From: Leeuwenhoekiella marinoflava DSM 3653
Lineage (GTDB): Bacteria; Bacteroidota; Bacteroidia; Flavobacteriales; Flavobacteriaceae
Length of the DNA: 64,000 nucleotides
Assembly: GCF_900129005.1 (NCBI RefSeq)
Contig: NZ_FQUN01000026.1
Span: 1 to 64,000, forward strand
Reading direction: 5' to 3'
The notes under the pieces: model-generated
Databases searched by the model: none
Told to the model about the DNA's origin: nothing
Seen by the model: the letters and a program-made list of their open reading frames with translations, nothing else
Translations under genes and position numbers: made by a program
Part shown: positions 33,976 to 43,179 of the stretch, one piece after another
Layout: each line of letters begins with the position of its first letter
Position numbering within the stretch: position 1 is the first letter of the stretch

Positions 33976-35751
33976 CTAAGCATCGATAATGTTCATCTTT
34001 CGCAGCAGGAAAGACGCATTCATATTTTGACAGATTCCCTTTTTGAAGGTGTAATCAAAAAAGAGTTCGTCATTTTTTATCTGCGCATCAAAATAATAGT
34101 TTTTCACATCATCCAAAACATCTGCTGCTTCGCAAAGACTCAGATCATGAGTAGCGATAATACCTGTAGAATTTGACGCGACCAGTTTCTCTATAAACTT
34201 GCGAGAACCGATTGCTTTGTCGGTACTGTTTGTTCCTTTTAGAATCTCATCGAGAATAATAAAATAGGTATCCGTTTTTATTGCATTAACAATAAACTGC
34301 AGGCGTTTTAATTCTGAAAAGAAATACGACTCATCATCAGTAAGCGAGTCGCTGGTGCGCATACTCGTAATCAATTTTATAGGACTGTAAATCGCTCCTT
34401 TCACACAAATAGGCAAGCCTACATTACTCATCACGATACTCAAAGAAACCGTTCGCAAAAACGTACTTTTCCCGGCCATATTAGCTCCTGTGATGATAAA
34501 AAACTGCTCACTATCTATATGGAAATCATTTGCGATCGCCTTCTTGGGATCGAGTAGCGGATGTGCCAGATTAGCAGCATTTAGCGTATGTTTTCCAGGT
34601 TTTATTTCCGCGAAAGCGTAATCAGGATGATTGAATCTAAAATTACCCAGACTGTTTTGTGCATCAAAAAAAGCAATGACCTCAAACCAGTTTGCAACTT
34701 CATCTGCATATGTAGCAATCCATTTTTCTATGCGGAAACATTGTCTCAAATCTGAAAGAAAAAACGAATTGATAAAAACCCCGACAAACATATTAGAGCG
34801 CTGATCGAGAATACCCAGCATTTTTGAAAACTGTTCCATCACCACTGAAGCTTTTGCCTTTTGAGATTTAATTTTATCCTGCTCTCGCTTCAAATAAACC
34901 GAAGTAAACTCTTGCTCTTCCAGCAACAACATCAACTTATAATATTGCTCAAAAGTCGTTTGTGTTTTACCTGCTTTACTCCACAAATCATTTACTTTCT
35001 TAACGTACGCACCCGTAATAATCAAGCCTGTAAAAAACCAGTAAACAACAATGTTACCTGAAATGATATTCAGGTAAGACAGCACAAATAAAACTAATGA
35101 AACTGCCGTAAAGACATTAGGTAACCATTGCATGATTTTAGGAACAAAGCTCTTATAGACGTTTAACCAGTTTAGAATTGCCCCGACACTGTAATCTGCT
35201 TTTACCAGTGCTGCAGTAGCTCTAAATTGCTGACGCCAATCTGGTTGATCGGCAAGTTCTTTTACGGCTTCTTGCTTTTCAGGAATTTCATCAATACGGT
35301 TGGCCGTAAGTAAGGCAGCCAACTTTTGCTTCCCACTTTCTAATCCGGTTCTGTTAAGGTATTGAAAGAAGGAACCCCGTCCAAAAAGATCAACATCCTG
35401 ACTGAATTCGTGCAGCGGGTTCTTAAAACTATCTCCATCTGGCAGTTCATGAAAATCTCGATTGAGCACCTTGATTTCAGTCTCATTTATAGCGATCATT
35501 TCTTGTAAAAAATCACGCTTGTATTTTAAACGGGAATGTCTGGAAACCAAAGTCAGAAACAGAATGATTTCCGCCACAATTACCGCGATAATTATCCGCG
35601 TGTTTCCCCATAAGAAATAAACAGCCGCAACACCTATTAAAAAGATTGCAAGCCGTATCATACTGCTTGAAAATAATAGCGACTGGATTTTTTTTAGCTG
35701 CTCTTGGTAAGTTGCTATTTTTGAGGTGTAATGCTCTTTTGGATGCTGCAT
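33976..35751 (-). CDS. Membrane-anchored MutS-family ATPase
   Basis: This 591-residue protein has two or more hydrophobic helices near residues 30-70 and again near 220-250, then the MutS lever/clamp-like helical region and a C-terminal ABC-type ATPase: Walker A TGANMAGKSTFLRT (near 420), signature-like SYFFSELKRL, Walker B FIILDEILKGTNS and a His switch ATHDLS. It lacks the mismatch-recognition domain and the Smr domain of MutS2. The role is unknown; membrane anchoring argues against ordinary mismatch repair. Coupled to the downstream hydrolase gene. Confidence 0.88.
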   Translation of the reverse strand: MQHPKEHYTSKIATYQEQLKKIQSLLFSSSMIRLAIFLIGVAAVYFLWGNTRIIIAVIVAEIILFLTLVSRHSRLKYKRDFLQEMIAINETEIKVLNRDFHELPDGDSFKNPLHEFSQDVDLFGRGSFFQYLNRTGLESGKQKLAALLTANRIDEIPEKQEAVKELADQPDWRQQFRATAALVKADYSVGAILNWLNVYKSFVPKIMQWLPNVFTAVSLVLFVLSYLNIISGNIVVYWFFTGLIITGAYVKKVNDLWSKAGKTQTTFEQYYKLMLLLEEQEFTSVYLKREQDKIKSQKAKASVVMEQFSKMLGILDQRSNMFVGVFINSFFLSDLRQCFRIEKWIATYADEVANWFEVIAFFDAQNSLGNFRFNHPDYAFAEIKPGKHTLNAANLAHPLLDPKKAIANDFHIDSEQFFIITGANMAGKSTFLRTVSLSIVMSNVGLPICVKGAIYSPIKLITSMRTSDSLTDDESYFFSELKRLQFIVNAIKTDTYFIILDEILKGTNSTDKAIGSRKFIEKLVASNSTGIIATHDLSLCEAADVLDDVKNYYFDAQIKNDELFFDYTFKKGICQNMNASFLLRKMNIIDA

Positions 35752-35796
35752 GCGTTTGATTGAAGAAATGATTTTTGTAAAGCTAGATATTCAGAA

Positions 35797-36168
35797 TCAA
35801 TCCAGACTTTTTAATTGCTCTTTTAGCTTTTTTGTAAGACTGCTTACTATCAAACTGTAGCTATGATCAATAAATTGCTGCAGTTGTTTCATTGAAATTT
35901 CACCGTTGAGCACCACGGTATTCCAGTGGTGTTTGTTCATATGAAAACCAGGAAGCACACTATCTGGATATTCCGCACGCAATTCCTGAGCGTACTCAGG
36001 ATCACATTTTAGATTGACACGCGGCTCTCCTTCCTCCCAGGTTTTGAGTCCGCTAAGAGCATACATCTTTCCCATAACCTTAAACACCAAGGTCTCGTTA
36101 TCAAACGGAAATTCTTCAGTCGTGCCGGGTTTTCTTAAACAGTATTCTCTGAAGTTGTCGATGTTCAT
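35797..36168 (-). CDS. MmcQ/YjbR family protein
   Basis: This 123-residue protein begins MNIDNFREYCLRKPGTTEEF and contains VFKVMGKMYAL and HMNKHHWNTVVL, the family's YjbR/CyaY-like fold pattern. Members are small DNA-binding-like or frataxin-fold proteins without settled function. Standalone gene on the minus strand. Confidence 0.88.
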   Translation of the reverse strand: MNIDNFREYCLRKPGTTEEFPFDNETLVFKVMGKMYALSGLKTWEEGEPRVNLKCDPEYAQELRAEYPDSVLPGFHMNKHHWNTVVLNGEISMKQLQQFIDHSYSLIVSSLTKKLKEQLKSLD

Positions 36169-36220
36169 TGCTTTCTCCCGACCTCTCCCAGAAGGAAAGG
36201 AACTTTTTTTATTTATTAAT

Positions 36221-36745
36221 TTAAAACGGATAATACATAATATAATCTTCCATCAAATAGCCATTACCAATATCAAAATCCTCGGAATAGCTGTTCTTAA
36301 AACCGTAATACTCATAAAAGGATGTGGCCTTATTACCCCGATTAACATGGAGCATTACTCCGGCATCTTCTGCTTTTTTTGCTTCCGCGAAAGCGAAGTC
36401 CATTAAAAAACGTCCGGCTCCTGTTCCCTGTGTTTTTGGCAGCACATAGATTTTATCTACTTTGGTAAGTGTAGCTTCTGCGTTTAAGCGCTTATCTGAA
36501 TAATGCGGAATAATCGCTAAATAACCCACCGGCTCTTCTGAATCGAAAAGTATATAAAATAGGCTTCCGGTTTCAGTTTGCTTTTTTAATGAAGGAATAC
36601 TGTACATCACCTCCATCATATAACTGATCTGATCTTCAGATAAAATATCTTTAAACGTCGCGGGCCAAACCTCGTCGACGAGTTCTTTCAACACCGGCCA
36701 ATCTTTTTCTGAAATCGGCTTTACACTAAACTGCTTTTGCTGCAT
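36221..36745 (-). CDS. GNAT family N-acetyltransferase
   Basis: A 174-residue GNAT-fold protein with acetyl-CoA loop VLPKTQGTGAGRFLMD (R/Q-x-x-G-x-G/A pattern, near 103-118) and the C-terminal NKATSFYEYYGFKNSYSED. The acceptor is unknown. Its start overlaps the DUF4230 gene by 20 nt, indicating cotranscription. A CGCGAAAGCG palindromic motif falls inside its coding sequence (FAFAEAKK). Confidence 0.88.
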   Translation of the reverse strand: MQQKQFSVKPISEKDWPVLKELVDEVWPATFKDILSEDQISYMMEVMYSIPSLKKQTETGSLFYILFDSEEPVGYLAIIPHYSDKRLNAEATLTKVDKIYVLPKTQGTGAGRFLMDFAFAEAKKAEDAGVMLHVNRGNKATSFYEYYGFKNSYSEDFDIGNGYLMEDYIMYYPF

Positions 36746-37358
36746 CTTTTTCTTTTAATCGGGGTGCTTCAACAGCAGTTTCTAAAGCTTTATAATCCAG
36801 TTTCCATCCAATGGTCTGCACCAGATTTTCCATAAGAGAAACCGTACTTAAAGCTTGTTTTGAAGCTTCGCCATACAAACCGCTCTGCGGTACTTTGTCG
36901 ACAATATGCTGCTTAGCTTCTCTATTTATTTCAGTTAAATCTGTTGAAGTAAATGGGTTTGCCCAACCCTCTTTTTTATCGTAATACTTAAAATCGGTTT
37001 CAATGCTCAGTAATTCCGGTTGTGGAAAATCGGTTAACACAATGGTTCTATTCTTTACATCAGGATGCATTTTAATTTTGGTGAGATCAAAACCCACATA
37101 GGCTTTAGCGTCAATCAGAACCAATGCTTTTTTGCTTCCTAAGAAGAGGTTGAGCCATTTATCTTTTACATTCTGATAGTGATAAATTTCAGAGAAATCT
37201 CCTTCTACTGTTATAAACTTACACACGCTGCGTATTTTCTCCATCAAAACCACAGACTGTTGCTGTGCATTTTGCTGGCGCTTGCTTTTGTTGAAACGAT
37301 TAAAAACTAAGTAAGCAATTACGCTGCCTACCACTAAACCTATGAATAGATATTCCAT
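36726..37358 (-). CDS. DUF4230 domain protein, membrane-anchored
   Basis: This 210-residue protein has one N-terminal membrane segment (MEYLFIGLVVGSVIAYLVF) and a soluble domain starting at EKIRSVCKFITVEGDFSEIY, typical of DUF4230. The domain faces the cytosol or periplasm depending on orientation; function unknown. Overlaps the GNAT gene by 20 nt at its 3' end and lies 15 nt after the DUF4260 gene. Confidence 0.85.
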   Translation of the reverse strand: MEYLFIGLVVGSVIAYLVFNRFNKSKRQQNAQQQSVVLMEKIRSVCKFITVEGDFSEIYHYQNVKDKWLNLFLGSKKALVLIDAKAYVGFDLTKIKMHPDVKNRTIVLTDFPQPELLSIETDFKYYDKKEGWANPFTSTDLTEINREAKQHIVDKVPQSGLYGEASKQALSTVSLMENLVQTIGWKLDYKALETAVEAPRLKEKDAAKAV

Positions 37359-37373
37359 AAATCAAAGATAAGG

Positions 37374-37724
37374 TTAGTTGCCTATTTTCCCTAAATGCGT
37401 GTCTTTAAAACCGGTTTCATATTTCAATCCGTATCCCAACAAACGGTCAAAAGCAGCGTGAGAAAAAATAATTAATCCCGCAACTTGAAATTCTATAAGG
37501 TTGAATACGGTTCCTAATAGGTAGCAGAGTATTCCTAAACTTTTTAAATGCAAAAAATTATAACACCAAGCACCTATTTTAGATCCTGCCAAATACCCCA
37601 AAGCACTAACATCCGGAGCTAAAAACAAACCTATAAACCACCACCAGTTTAAGTCTAGGATGCTGAAAAGATAGATCCCTAAAAGCAAAGAACCGAATTC
37701 TTCAAATTTGAGTAGTGCTTTCAT
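37374..37724 (-). CDS. DUF4260 small membrane protein
   Basis: This 116-residue protein has about four hydrophobic segments (FGSLLLGIYLFSIL, WWFIGLFLAPDVS, LGILCYLLGTVFN, FQVAGLIIFSHAAFDR) and ends GLKYETGFKDTHLG, the conserved DUF4260 tail. Function unknown. The gene lies 2 nt after the cyclase stop. Confidence 0.88.
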   Translation of the reverse strand: MKALLKFEEFGSLLLGIYLFSILDLNWWWFIGLFLAPDVSALGYLAGSKIGAWCYNFLHLKSLGILCYLLGTVFNLIEFQVAGLIIFSHAAFDRLLGYGLKYETGFKDTHLGKIGN

Positions 37725-37726
37725 TA

Positions 37727-38476
37727 TTACTTTTCTAAAGCATAAAGTACCGGTTTACTAGGGCTCGCATCATTTTCAAAAGATGCGATCTGCAGGTTAA
37801 GAAGATAACTACCATCTTTTACTTTATGCGGAACAAATATCATTTCGGTAATAGTAGCATCCATACGTATTTTACCTTCTAAATCCCAAAAAGCTTTATG
37901 ACTTGCTAAAGCTCCTTCATCACGCTCCCTGTCTACGCTAGGTAAATCTATAAGCAAGTGTTTTACACTGCATTCTCTAATATATGCAACAGCTTCAGCC
38001 ATTAAATAAGGCCAATTTGTATTAGACCATTTTCTGCTTTTTTTGCTTGTCGTGTTAGGCAATGTACGTATCACAAGCGCTTCAGGTCTTTTTGAACCAA
38101 TTGCTTTTTGCACTTGCTTTTTAGTAAAAACCAGATCGTCTGCATACGATTCGGGCACTAGTGTAATAACCTCTGCAGTAAACATAAAAGTCTTTAAGCT
38201 CTTATTAATACTATGTACTTTTTCGGTAATATGACCTACACACTCGGTATGTGTGCCATGTGCATGGGGATTAAAGTTTATCGTATTGAAATTAACCACA
38301 GAACCCTGTGCAACAGCTGCCACCCATTTACCCACTTTCACAGGCTCAACATTAGGCGCATCTAAATACCATGCAACAGGATTTTTATCTCCGCTTACGA
38401 TGGGAATACTTATGTCTAATGGTTTTGTAAAATCTATAGTATAGTCGTTGGAATTAATCGTGATTTTTGCTCGCAT
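37727..38476 (-). CDS. Cyclase/kynurenine formamidase-like hydrolase
   Basis: The protein has 249 residues. The metal motif HAHGTHTECVGH (HxGTHxD/E, residues about 71-82) and a later RTLPNT segment place it in the cyclase family, which includes arylformamidases. The substrate is not determined by sequence. No tryptophan-degradation genes are adjacent. It heads a run of four closely packed genes (cyclase, DUF4260, DUF4230, GNAT). Confidence 0.85.
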   Translation of the reverse strand: MRAKITINSNDYTIDFTKPLDISIPIVSGDKNPVAWYLDAPNVEPVKVGKWVAAVAQGSVVNFNTINFNPHAHGTHTECVGHITEKVHSINKSLKTFMFTAEVITLVPESYADDLVFTKKQVQKAIGSKRPEALVIRTLPNTTSKKSRKWSNTNWPYLMAEAVAYIRECSVKHLLIDLPSVDRERDEGALASHKAFWDLEGKIRMDATITEMIFVPHKVKDGSYLLNLQIASFENDASPSKPVLYALEK

Positions 38477-38544
38477 TCTTTTGTTCTGGCTGGTTATCTA
38501 CTTTGATAAGTTAAGAATTTTGCTAAAATGTTACAGTAAAAATG

Positions 38545-39735
38545 TCACGAAAGATTGATTAAAAACAAATCGCTTGCGAGGCCATCGCTTAAAAATTTAC
38601 CTTTTTGAGTGACTACAATCCGGTCTTGATCTAAAAACAGCAAATGTTCTTCTATATGTTTCTGAGCCTGTTGCAGCGCATACTCTTTAAATTTTAAACC
38701 GAAAGATTCTTCAATTTTGATCAATGAAATTCCCCAAATTGTACGCAGCCCTGTCATAACGTATTCGTTGTATTTATCGGTTACCGAAAGTGTTTCGCGC
38801 TCAATGGGTAGTTCTCCTGATTGTATCGCTTTAATATATTTAGGATTGCTATTGACGTTCCAACTGCGGGTTTCACCATCATAACTGTGAGCTGAAGGAC
38901 CAATTCCCAGATAGGATTTCCCCGTCCAGTATGCTGTATTGTTTTGCGAATAATAGCCCGGTTTCCCAAAATTAGAAAACTCATAATTCTCAAAACCCGC
39001 TTGTTGCATGCGCTCAATTAGGATCTCAAAATGCCCTTGCGCTACTGCATCATCAACAGGCTTTACCACACCTTTTTCTATAAATTTCTGCAAAGCTGTA
39101 TTGGGTTCAACGGTCAACGCATAACTCGATATATGCGGAATGTCAAGCGCTAAAGTTTTGTCTAGGTTTTCTTGCCAACGTGCGTCGCTCATATCGGGCA
39201 TCCCGTAAATGAGATCAATTGAAATATTATCAAAATAGTTTTTAGCAAGTTCCAAACATGTTACCGCTTCGATGGCATTATGCGCCCGATTCATCAGTTT
39301 TAAATCTTCCTCAAAAAAAGACTGCACACCTATACTCAATCTATTGATTCGAGATGCTGCAAGCATTTTCAGTTTGGCTTCGGTAAGATCATCGGGGTTA
39401 GCTTCGAGGGTAATTTCAGCATCAGGATTTACTTCAAAATGAGAATCTATCGTCTTAAAGATTTGCGCTAATTCTTCAGCCTCTAATAGACTGGGAGTTC
39501 CTCCGCCAAAATAAATGGTTTGTAACGGCCCAGGGATTTCATCTTTCCGCAGGATCATCTCTTGGCACAAAGCATCAACTAATTCATTCTTTTTCTTCAA
39601 TGAAGTCGAAAAATGAAAGTCGCAGTAATGACACGCCTGCTTGCAAAAAGGGATGTGAATGTATAGTCCAACACCGCTCCCCCCAGCCCCAAAAGGGGGA
39701 GTTTCACCTGCGTGTGGAAAATCTTTGATTTTCAT
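38545..39735 (-). CDS. hemW: Radical SAM heme chaperone HemW
   Basis: The protein has 396 residues. The radical SAM cluster motif CKQACHYC (CxxxCxxC) lies in IHIPFCKQACHYCDF, followed by TIYFGGGTPS, the HemW/HemN-like barrel and C-terminal domain (YNEYVMTGLRT). HemW inserts heme into proteins; the older coproporphyrinogen dehydrogenase label is incorrect for this type. The only in-frame start, at 39733-39735, gives about 20 extra residues (GETPPFGAGGSGVG) that are the translation of an interspersed C/G repeat. The gene is 11 nt after ruvC. Confidence 0.93.
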   Translation of the reverse strand: MKIKDFPHAGETPPFGAGGSGVGLYIHIPFCKQACHYCDFHFSTSLKKKNELVDALCQEMILRKDEIPGPLQTIYFGGGTPSLLEAEELAQIFKTIDSHFEVNPDAEITLEANPDDLTEAKLKMLAASRINRLSIGVQSFFEEDLKLMNRAHNAIEAVTCLELAKNYFDNISIDLIYGMPDMSDARWQENLDKTLALDIPHISSYALTVEPNTALQKFIEKGVVKPVDDAVAQGHFEILIERMQQAGFENYEFSNFGKPGYYSQNNTAYWTGKSYLGIGPSAHSYDGETRSWNVNSNPKYIKAIQSGELPIERETLSVTDKYNEYVMTGLRTIWGISLIKIEESFGLKFKEYALQQAQKHIEEHLLFLDQDRIVVTQKGKFLSDGLASDLFLINLS

Positions 39736-39772
39736 AGAATACTGCGTTAAGCCCCCTTTGGGGGTTTGGGGG
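39678..39772. repeat. Inverted C/G repeat pair across the hemW/ruvC junction
   Basis: Left arm CCCCCAGCCCCAAAAGGGGG near 39680-39699 lies in the hemW N-terminus; right arm GCCCCCTTTGGGGGTTTGGG at 39751-39770 codes the last residues of RuvC (SPKPPKGA). The arms are inverted copies of one element. Confidence 0.7.
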
Positions 39773-40322
39773 ATGCAACTCTCTTTTCATTCTGCTTAAC
39801 AAAAGTATCCCAACCGGTGTAGCTTTTACCGGTTTCAACACGACCGGCATTGAAGTGATGACACACAGCAGCTGCGAGACCATCTGTACTGTCCAGATTT
39901 TTAGGAAGCGTTTTGAGTCCGAGGAGACTCTGTAGCATTTTTGCAACCTGCTCTTTGCTCGCATTTCCGTTACCGGTAATCGCCATTTTTATTTTTTTTG
40001 GAAGGTACTCCGTCACAGGAATTTGTCGTGATAAACCTGCAGCCATCGCCACACCCTGCGCCCTCCCTAACTTAAGCATAGATTGTACGTTTTTACCAAA
40101 AAACGGAGCTTCGAGTGCCATCTCATCGGGATGATAGGTATCTATAAGTTCGATAGTGCGTTCAAAAATGAGTTTCAGTTTCACATAAGGATCATCGTAC
40201 TTTTTAAGCAGTAGTTCGTTCATCTGAATAAACTCCATCTTCTTATTCACCACTTTAATGAGGCCAAAACCCATAATCGTGGTTCCCGGGTCAATCCCTA
40301 AAATGATTTTTTCTGATTTCAA
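39747..40322 (-). CDS. ruvC: Holliday junction resolvase RuvC
   Basis: This 191-residue protein has GIDPGTTIMGFG (Asp near residue 11), ALEAPFFGKN (Glu), the KIKMAITGNGNASKEQV loop and the C-terminal DSTDGLAAAVCHH acidic pair, all RuvC catalytic features. It cuts Holliday junctions at recombination forks with RuvAB, which are not in the window. The last residues (PKPPKGA) derive from the repeat shared with hemW. Its start region overlaps the 5' flank of the divergent GT2 gene. Confidence 0.95.
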   Translation of the reverse strand: MKSEKIILGIDPGTTIMGFGLIKVVNKKMEFIQMNELLLKKYDDPYVKLKLIFERTIELIDTYHPDEMALEAPFFGKNVQSMLKLGRAQGVAMAAGLSRQIPVTEYLPKKIKMAITGNGNASKEQVAKMLQSLLGLKTLPKNLDSTDGLAAAVCHHFNAGRVETGKSYTGWDTFVKQNEKRVASPKPPKGA

Positions 40323-40374
40323 GCGCTATTTTTTTTACATCTTTGAAGCTACCACAAAGCTAAACATAATAAGC

Positions 40375-41475
40375 GTGATCCTCATCTCTGCCTTCTTAAT
40401 ACTCTACACCCTTCTTATTGTAGTTTTGTGCTTTGGCTTTAAACGTTTGAAAACTGATACACTTAAATCTGCTTCTACTCATCATACTTCATTTTCGATA
40501 ATTATTCCGTTTAGAAACGAAGCTGAGAACCTCAACATGTTACTCGAATCACTTTCAGATTTGAATTATCCAAAATCACATTTTGAAATCATACTCATTG
40601 ACGATGCTTCAACCGACGCATCTGTGGCTCTTGTTGAAGCGTTTCAACAGCAAACCGAAGTCTCAATTATAGTTATAGAAAACGAACGCTTTTCGACTTC
40701 TCCTAAAAAAGATGCTTTAGCTAAAGGAATCAGCAAAGCACAATTTGAATGGATTATCACAACTGATGCAGATTGTAAAGTGCCGGAGTTATGGCTGCAA
40801 CATTATACTCAAAAAATCAGAGCCGAGGATAGTCAATTTATTGCCGGTCCGGTTTGCTTTTTTGAATCTAAAGGATTTTTCAATACGTTTCAGCAGCTTG
40901 ACTTTTTAAGTTTACAAGGTGCGACTATTGGAAGCTTTGGACTCCAGCAAGCATTTATGTGTAACGGTGCCAATCTTGCTTTTTCTAAAACCGAATTCTT
41001 AAGATTGAAAGGATATGCGGAAACGGACCACTTAGCGAGTGGCGATGATGTCTTTTTGATGCAAAAATTCATCAAAGAAATGCCTAAGAAAGTGCACTAC
41101 CTTAAAACATCCGAAGCACTCGTAATCACCCAGACACAACCTAACTGGAAAAGCTTGAAGGACCAACGCAAACGTTGGGCTGCAAAAGCTTCAGCATACA
41201 CAAGTTGGTTTGCTATACTGACTTCTCTACTGGTTTTGCTAGGGAATGCCGCTCTATTTACAATAGTTTTTCATCCTGAAATCTGGCCATTATTGTTATT
41301 GAAAGTTACCGTAGATTTTTTATTGATATACCAAACTGCATCTCTTTTTAATCAAAAAAAGAAGTTGGTTTACATTCCTCTTGTGGCGGTGGTTTATCCG
41401 TTTTTTACCTTATATATCGCACTGGCAAGTCAGTTTGGTAAATTTGAATGGAAAGGCAGAACCTTTAAGAAATAG
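40375..41475 (+). CDS. Family 2 glycosyltransferase, membrane-bound
   Basis: I prefer a GTG at 40375 (about 366 residues), since the longest frame (from 40258) would run through the ruvC start. One N-terminal helix (ISAFLILYTLLIVVLCFG) precedes the GT-A domain: SIIIPFRNEAENL, LIDDASTDAS, TTDADCKVP and the C-terminal DQRKRWAAKA (QxxRW-like), then three helices near the end. Processive-type GT2 enzymes build lipid- or envelope-linked glycans; product unknown. Convergent and abutting the next gene (1 nt). Confidence 0.85.
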   Translation: MILISAFLILYTLLIVVLCFGFKRLKTDTLKSASTHHTSFSIIIPFRNEAENLNMLLESLSDLNYPKSHFEIILIDDASTDASVALVEAFQQQTEVSIIVIENERFSTSPKKDALAKGISKAQFEWIITTDADCKVPELWLQHYTQKIRAEDSQFIAGPVCFFESKGFFNTFQQLDFLSLQGATIGSFGLQQAFMCNGANLAFSKTEFLRLKGYAETDHLASGDDVFLMQKFIKEMPKKVHYLKTSEALVITQTQPNWKSLKDQRKRWAAKASAYTSWFAILTSLLVLLGNAALFTIVFHPEIWPLLLLKVTVDFLLIYQTASLFNQKKKLVYIPLVAVVYPFFTLYIALASQFGKFEWKGRTFKK

Positions 41476-41955
41476 TTACTCAACCTGAATAACGATCGGC
41501 ATTTTAAACATGGTTTTCACAGGGATGCCGCGTTTATGAGCTGGGTAAATTTTAGGCAGAGAATCTAGGCTATCTTTTAGCCAAGCTTCCAACTGTGGTA
41601 ATTGCTTGGCGATTGTGTCGGGGATTTCGGTTTGCTCGATCTTGAGATCACCCAAGTCAGAGATACTCAGATATAACCAAATTGTATCGTTCAATTCAGA
41701 TTCAACAATAATAGTTTTTGCAGAAAGTTGGCGCTGAAAATTAAGCGCAAGTTCGGTTTTGAAGCATTCGTAAACGGCATCTTGTCCCTCGATTGAATCG
41801 CACGAAGCAAAAGAAGGATATTCTTCAACTTCATTCATATTGAGGTTCTTGAGTTCTTCCTTTAGAAACGTATCAGAAGACACTTTTTTAGTCTCAATAT
41901 CTTTGCAACCGGTAACCCAAACGGCAAACGCCAAAAGAACTAGATTTCTTACCAT
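41476..41955 (-). CDS. Lipoprotein with TonB C-terminal-like domain
   Basis: This 159-residue protein starts MVRNLVLLAFAVWVTGCKD, a lipobox with Cys near residue 17. The C-terminal part (QLEAWLKDSLDSLPKIYPAH to VKTMFKMPIVIQVE) resembles the end of TonB-like domains found in many Bacteroidetes proteins. It lacks a membrane anchor helix and Pro-rich spacer, so it is not a functional TonB. Role unknown; probably attached to a membrane facing the periplasm. Confidence 0.6.
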   Translation of the reverse strand: MVRNLVLLAFAVWVTGCKDIETKKVSSDTFLKEELKNLNMNEVEEYPSFASCDSIEGQDAVYECFKTELALNFQRQLSAKTIIVESELNDTIWLYLSISDLGDLKIEQTEIPDTIAKQLPQLEAWLKDSLDSLPKIYPAHKRGIPVKTMFKMPIVIQVE

Positions 41956-42060
41956 AAAAACAGCTACAAAGATGTGAAAACGTGAGGAATAAAACTAAAC
42001 TATATTTTTAAAAGGAGCAGTTTCGTTTTCCGCTTCTAATCTCAGACCGAAACGAGTAGC

Positions 42061-43170
42061 TTAAAAACGATATCCCACACTAAATTCTACTCCTTCTGCC
42101 TTGGCACCGTGCGCTTTTACCGTAACAGAAGCAAAGATAGCGTCTGTAAGATAACGCTTTAAACCCAAGCGATTATAGAATCGGTTTTCAAATTCATACG
42201 GATAATAGATATAATACCCAAGATGAGAAACAAAAGCGATTTTATTAAACCGCAACTCGTGACCTATAAAAAGCCCTACACGCTTCCAATCTTCATCTCC
42301 GCTAACGCCTAACTCAGGAAAAGAAGCTGCCTGAAGCTTGATCAATTCTTTAAAGAAATAAGCTAAAAACACATCTGTACCGGCAAGTAAGGTACTCTTA
42401 TGATTTATGCGTTTGTCTGCAAATGCAGAAACTACAAAAAACGGAAACCGACCCTGACCAACGATATCACTTTCATTAACTCCGCCTCTCAAAACCAAAT
42501 TGTAGTGAATAGGCTCTGTGTATTTTGTGCGTTCCCCTTCCGGAATAAAATCTGGCATCTCCTTATAATTCAGGTTGTAATTAGCTCCTACGTTAAAAGC
42601 AAACGTATTGGTACTGTTATTAGGAGCCCGCAAGTTGGCATTGCTATAATGTATGATTGTAAAACCGGCATTGAGTCCAAAACCTCTATACAGGTTTTGC
42701 TTGTTGTATTGCAAGGCGATGTACGTAGAACTCAAAAGCTTGGTACCATACGCGTTGTTCTGATAATTGGTCTCTGCATCATATGGACTTCCCGCTACAG
42801 CAAAGCCTTGCCCAATACGGAAGTAGGCATTTCGGTTTAAGAAATAGAAATTAAAATGACCGTAAAAGCTTATGTTTTCGCCCAGATACTCATTATGCAA
42901 ATTCTGATATGCCATTGAAAAACCCCAATCCGGATAATTATAACGACGTTCCCACTCATTAAAACCATAGGTTTTGCGATTATAACTCAAAAGAAAACCG
43001 GTAGGATGACCGGTTATGAGGTGATTGATATCGGGATTGTGCTCGAGAATGCTTCCGTAGAAAAAAGAAGCATCTAAAGAAACTGGCTTTTTTTCTTTAG
43101 TAAAATCAGTTTCCTGAGCTGTAAGATTAAAAAAAGATAAAATTAGAAATACGGGTAAAAAGCGCTTCAT
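42061..43170 (-). CDS. Outer-membrane lipid A deacylase-like protein, copy 1
   Basis: The protein has 369 residues. The signal peptide (FLPVFLILSFFNLTAQ-E) is followed by a beta-barrel-like protein of the acyloxyacyl hydrolase/PagL class. The HYSNANLRAP segment carries the His-x-Ser catalytic pair of PagL, and it ends with aromatic VEFSVGYRF, a typical outer-membrane terminus. It should remove an acyl chain from lipid A. It is longer than PagL, with extra loops. A close paralogue lies at 45701-46795, on the far side of a GIN lipoprotein and a GT39 gene. Confidence 0.83.
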   Translation of the reverse strand: MKRFLPVFLILSFFNLTAQETDFTKEKKPVSLDASFFYGSILEHNPDINHLITGHPTGFLLSYNRKTYGFNEWERRYNYPDWGFSMAYQNLHNEYLGENISFYGHFNFYFLNRNAYFRIGQGFAVAGSPYDAETNYQNNAYGTKLLSSTYIALQYNKQNLYRGFGLNAGFTIIHYSNANLRAPNNSTNTFAFNVGANYNLNYKEMPDFIPEGERTKYTEPIHYNLVLRGGVNESDIVGQGRFPFFVVSAFADKRINHKSTLLAGTDVFLAYFFKELIKLQAASFPELGVSGDEDWKRVGLFIGHELRFNKIAFVSHLGYYIYYPYEFENRFYNRLGLKRYLTDAIFASVTVKAHGAKAEGVEFSVGYRF

Positions 43171-43179
43171 ATATCTTTT

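Noticed and set aside
40258-40374. Longer N-terminus for the GT2 gene
   Set aside because: It would overlap the ruvC coding start on the opposite strand; a GTG at 40375 avoids this and keeps the membrane helix.
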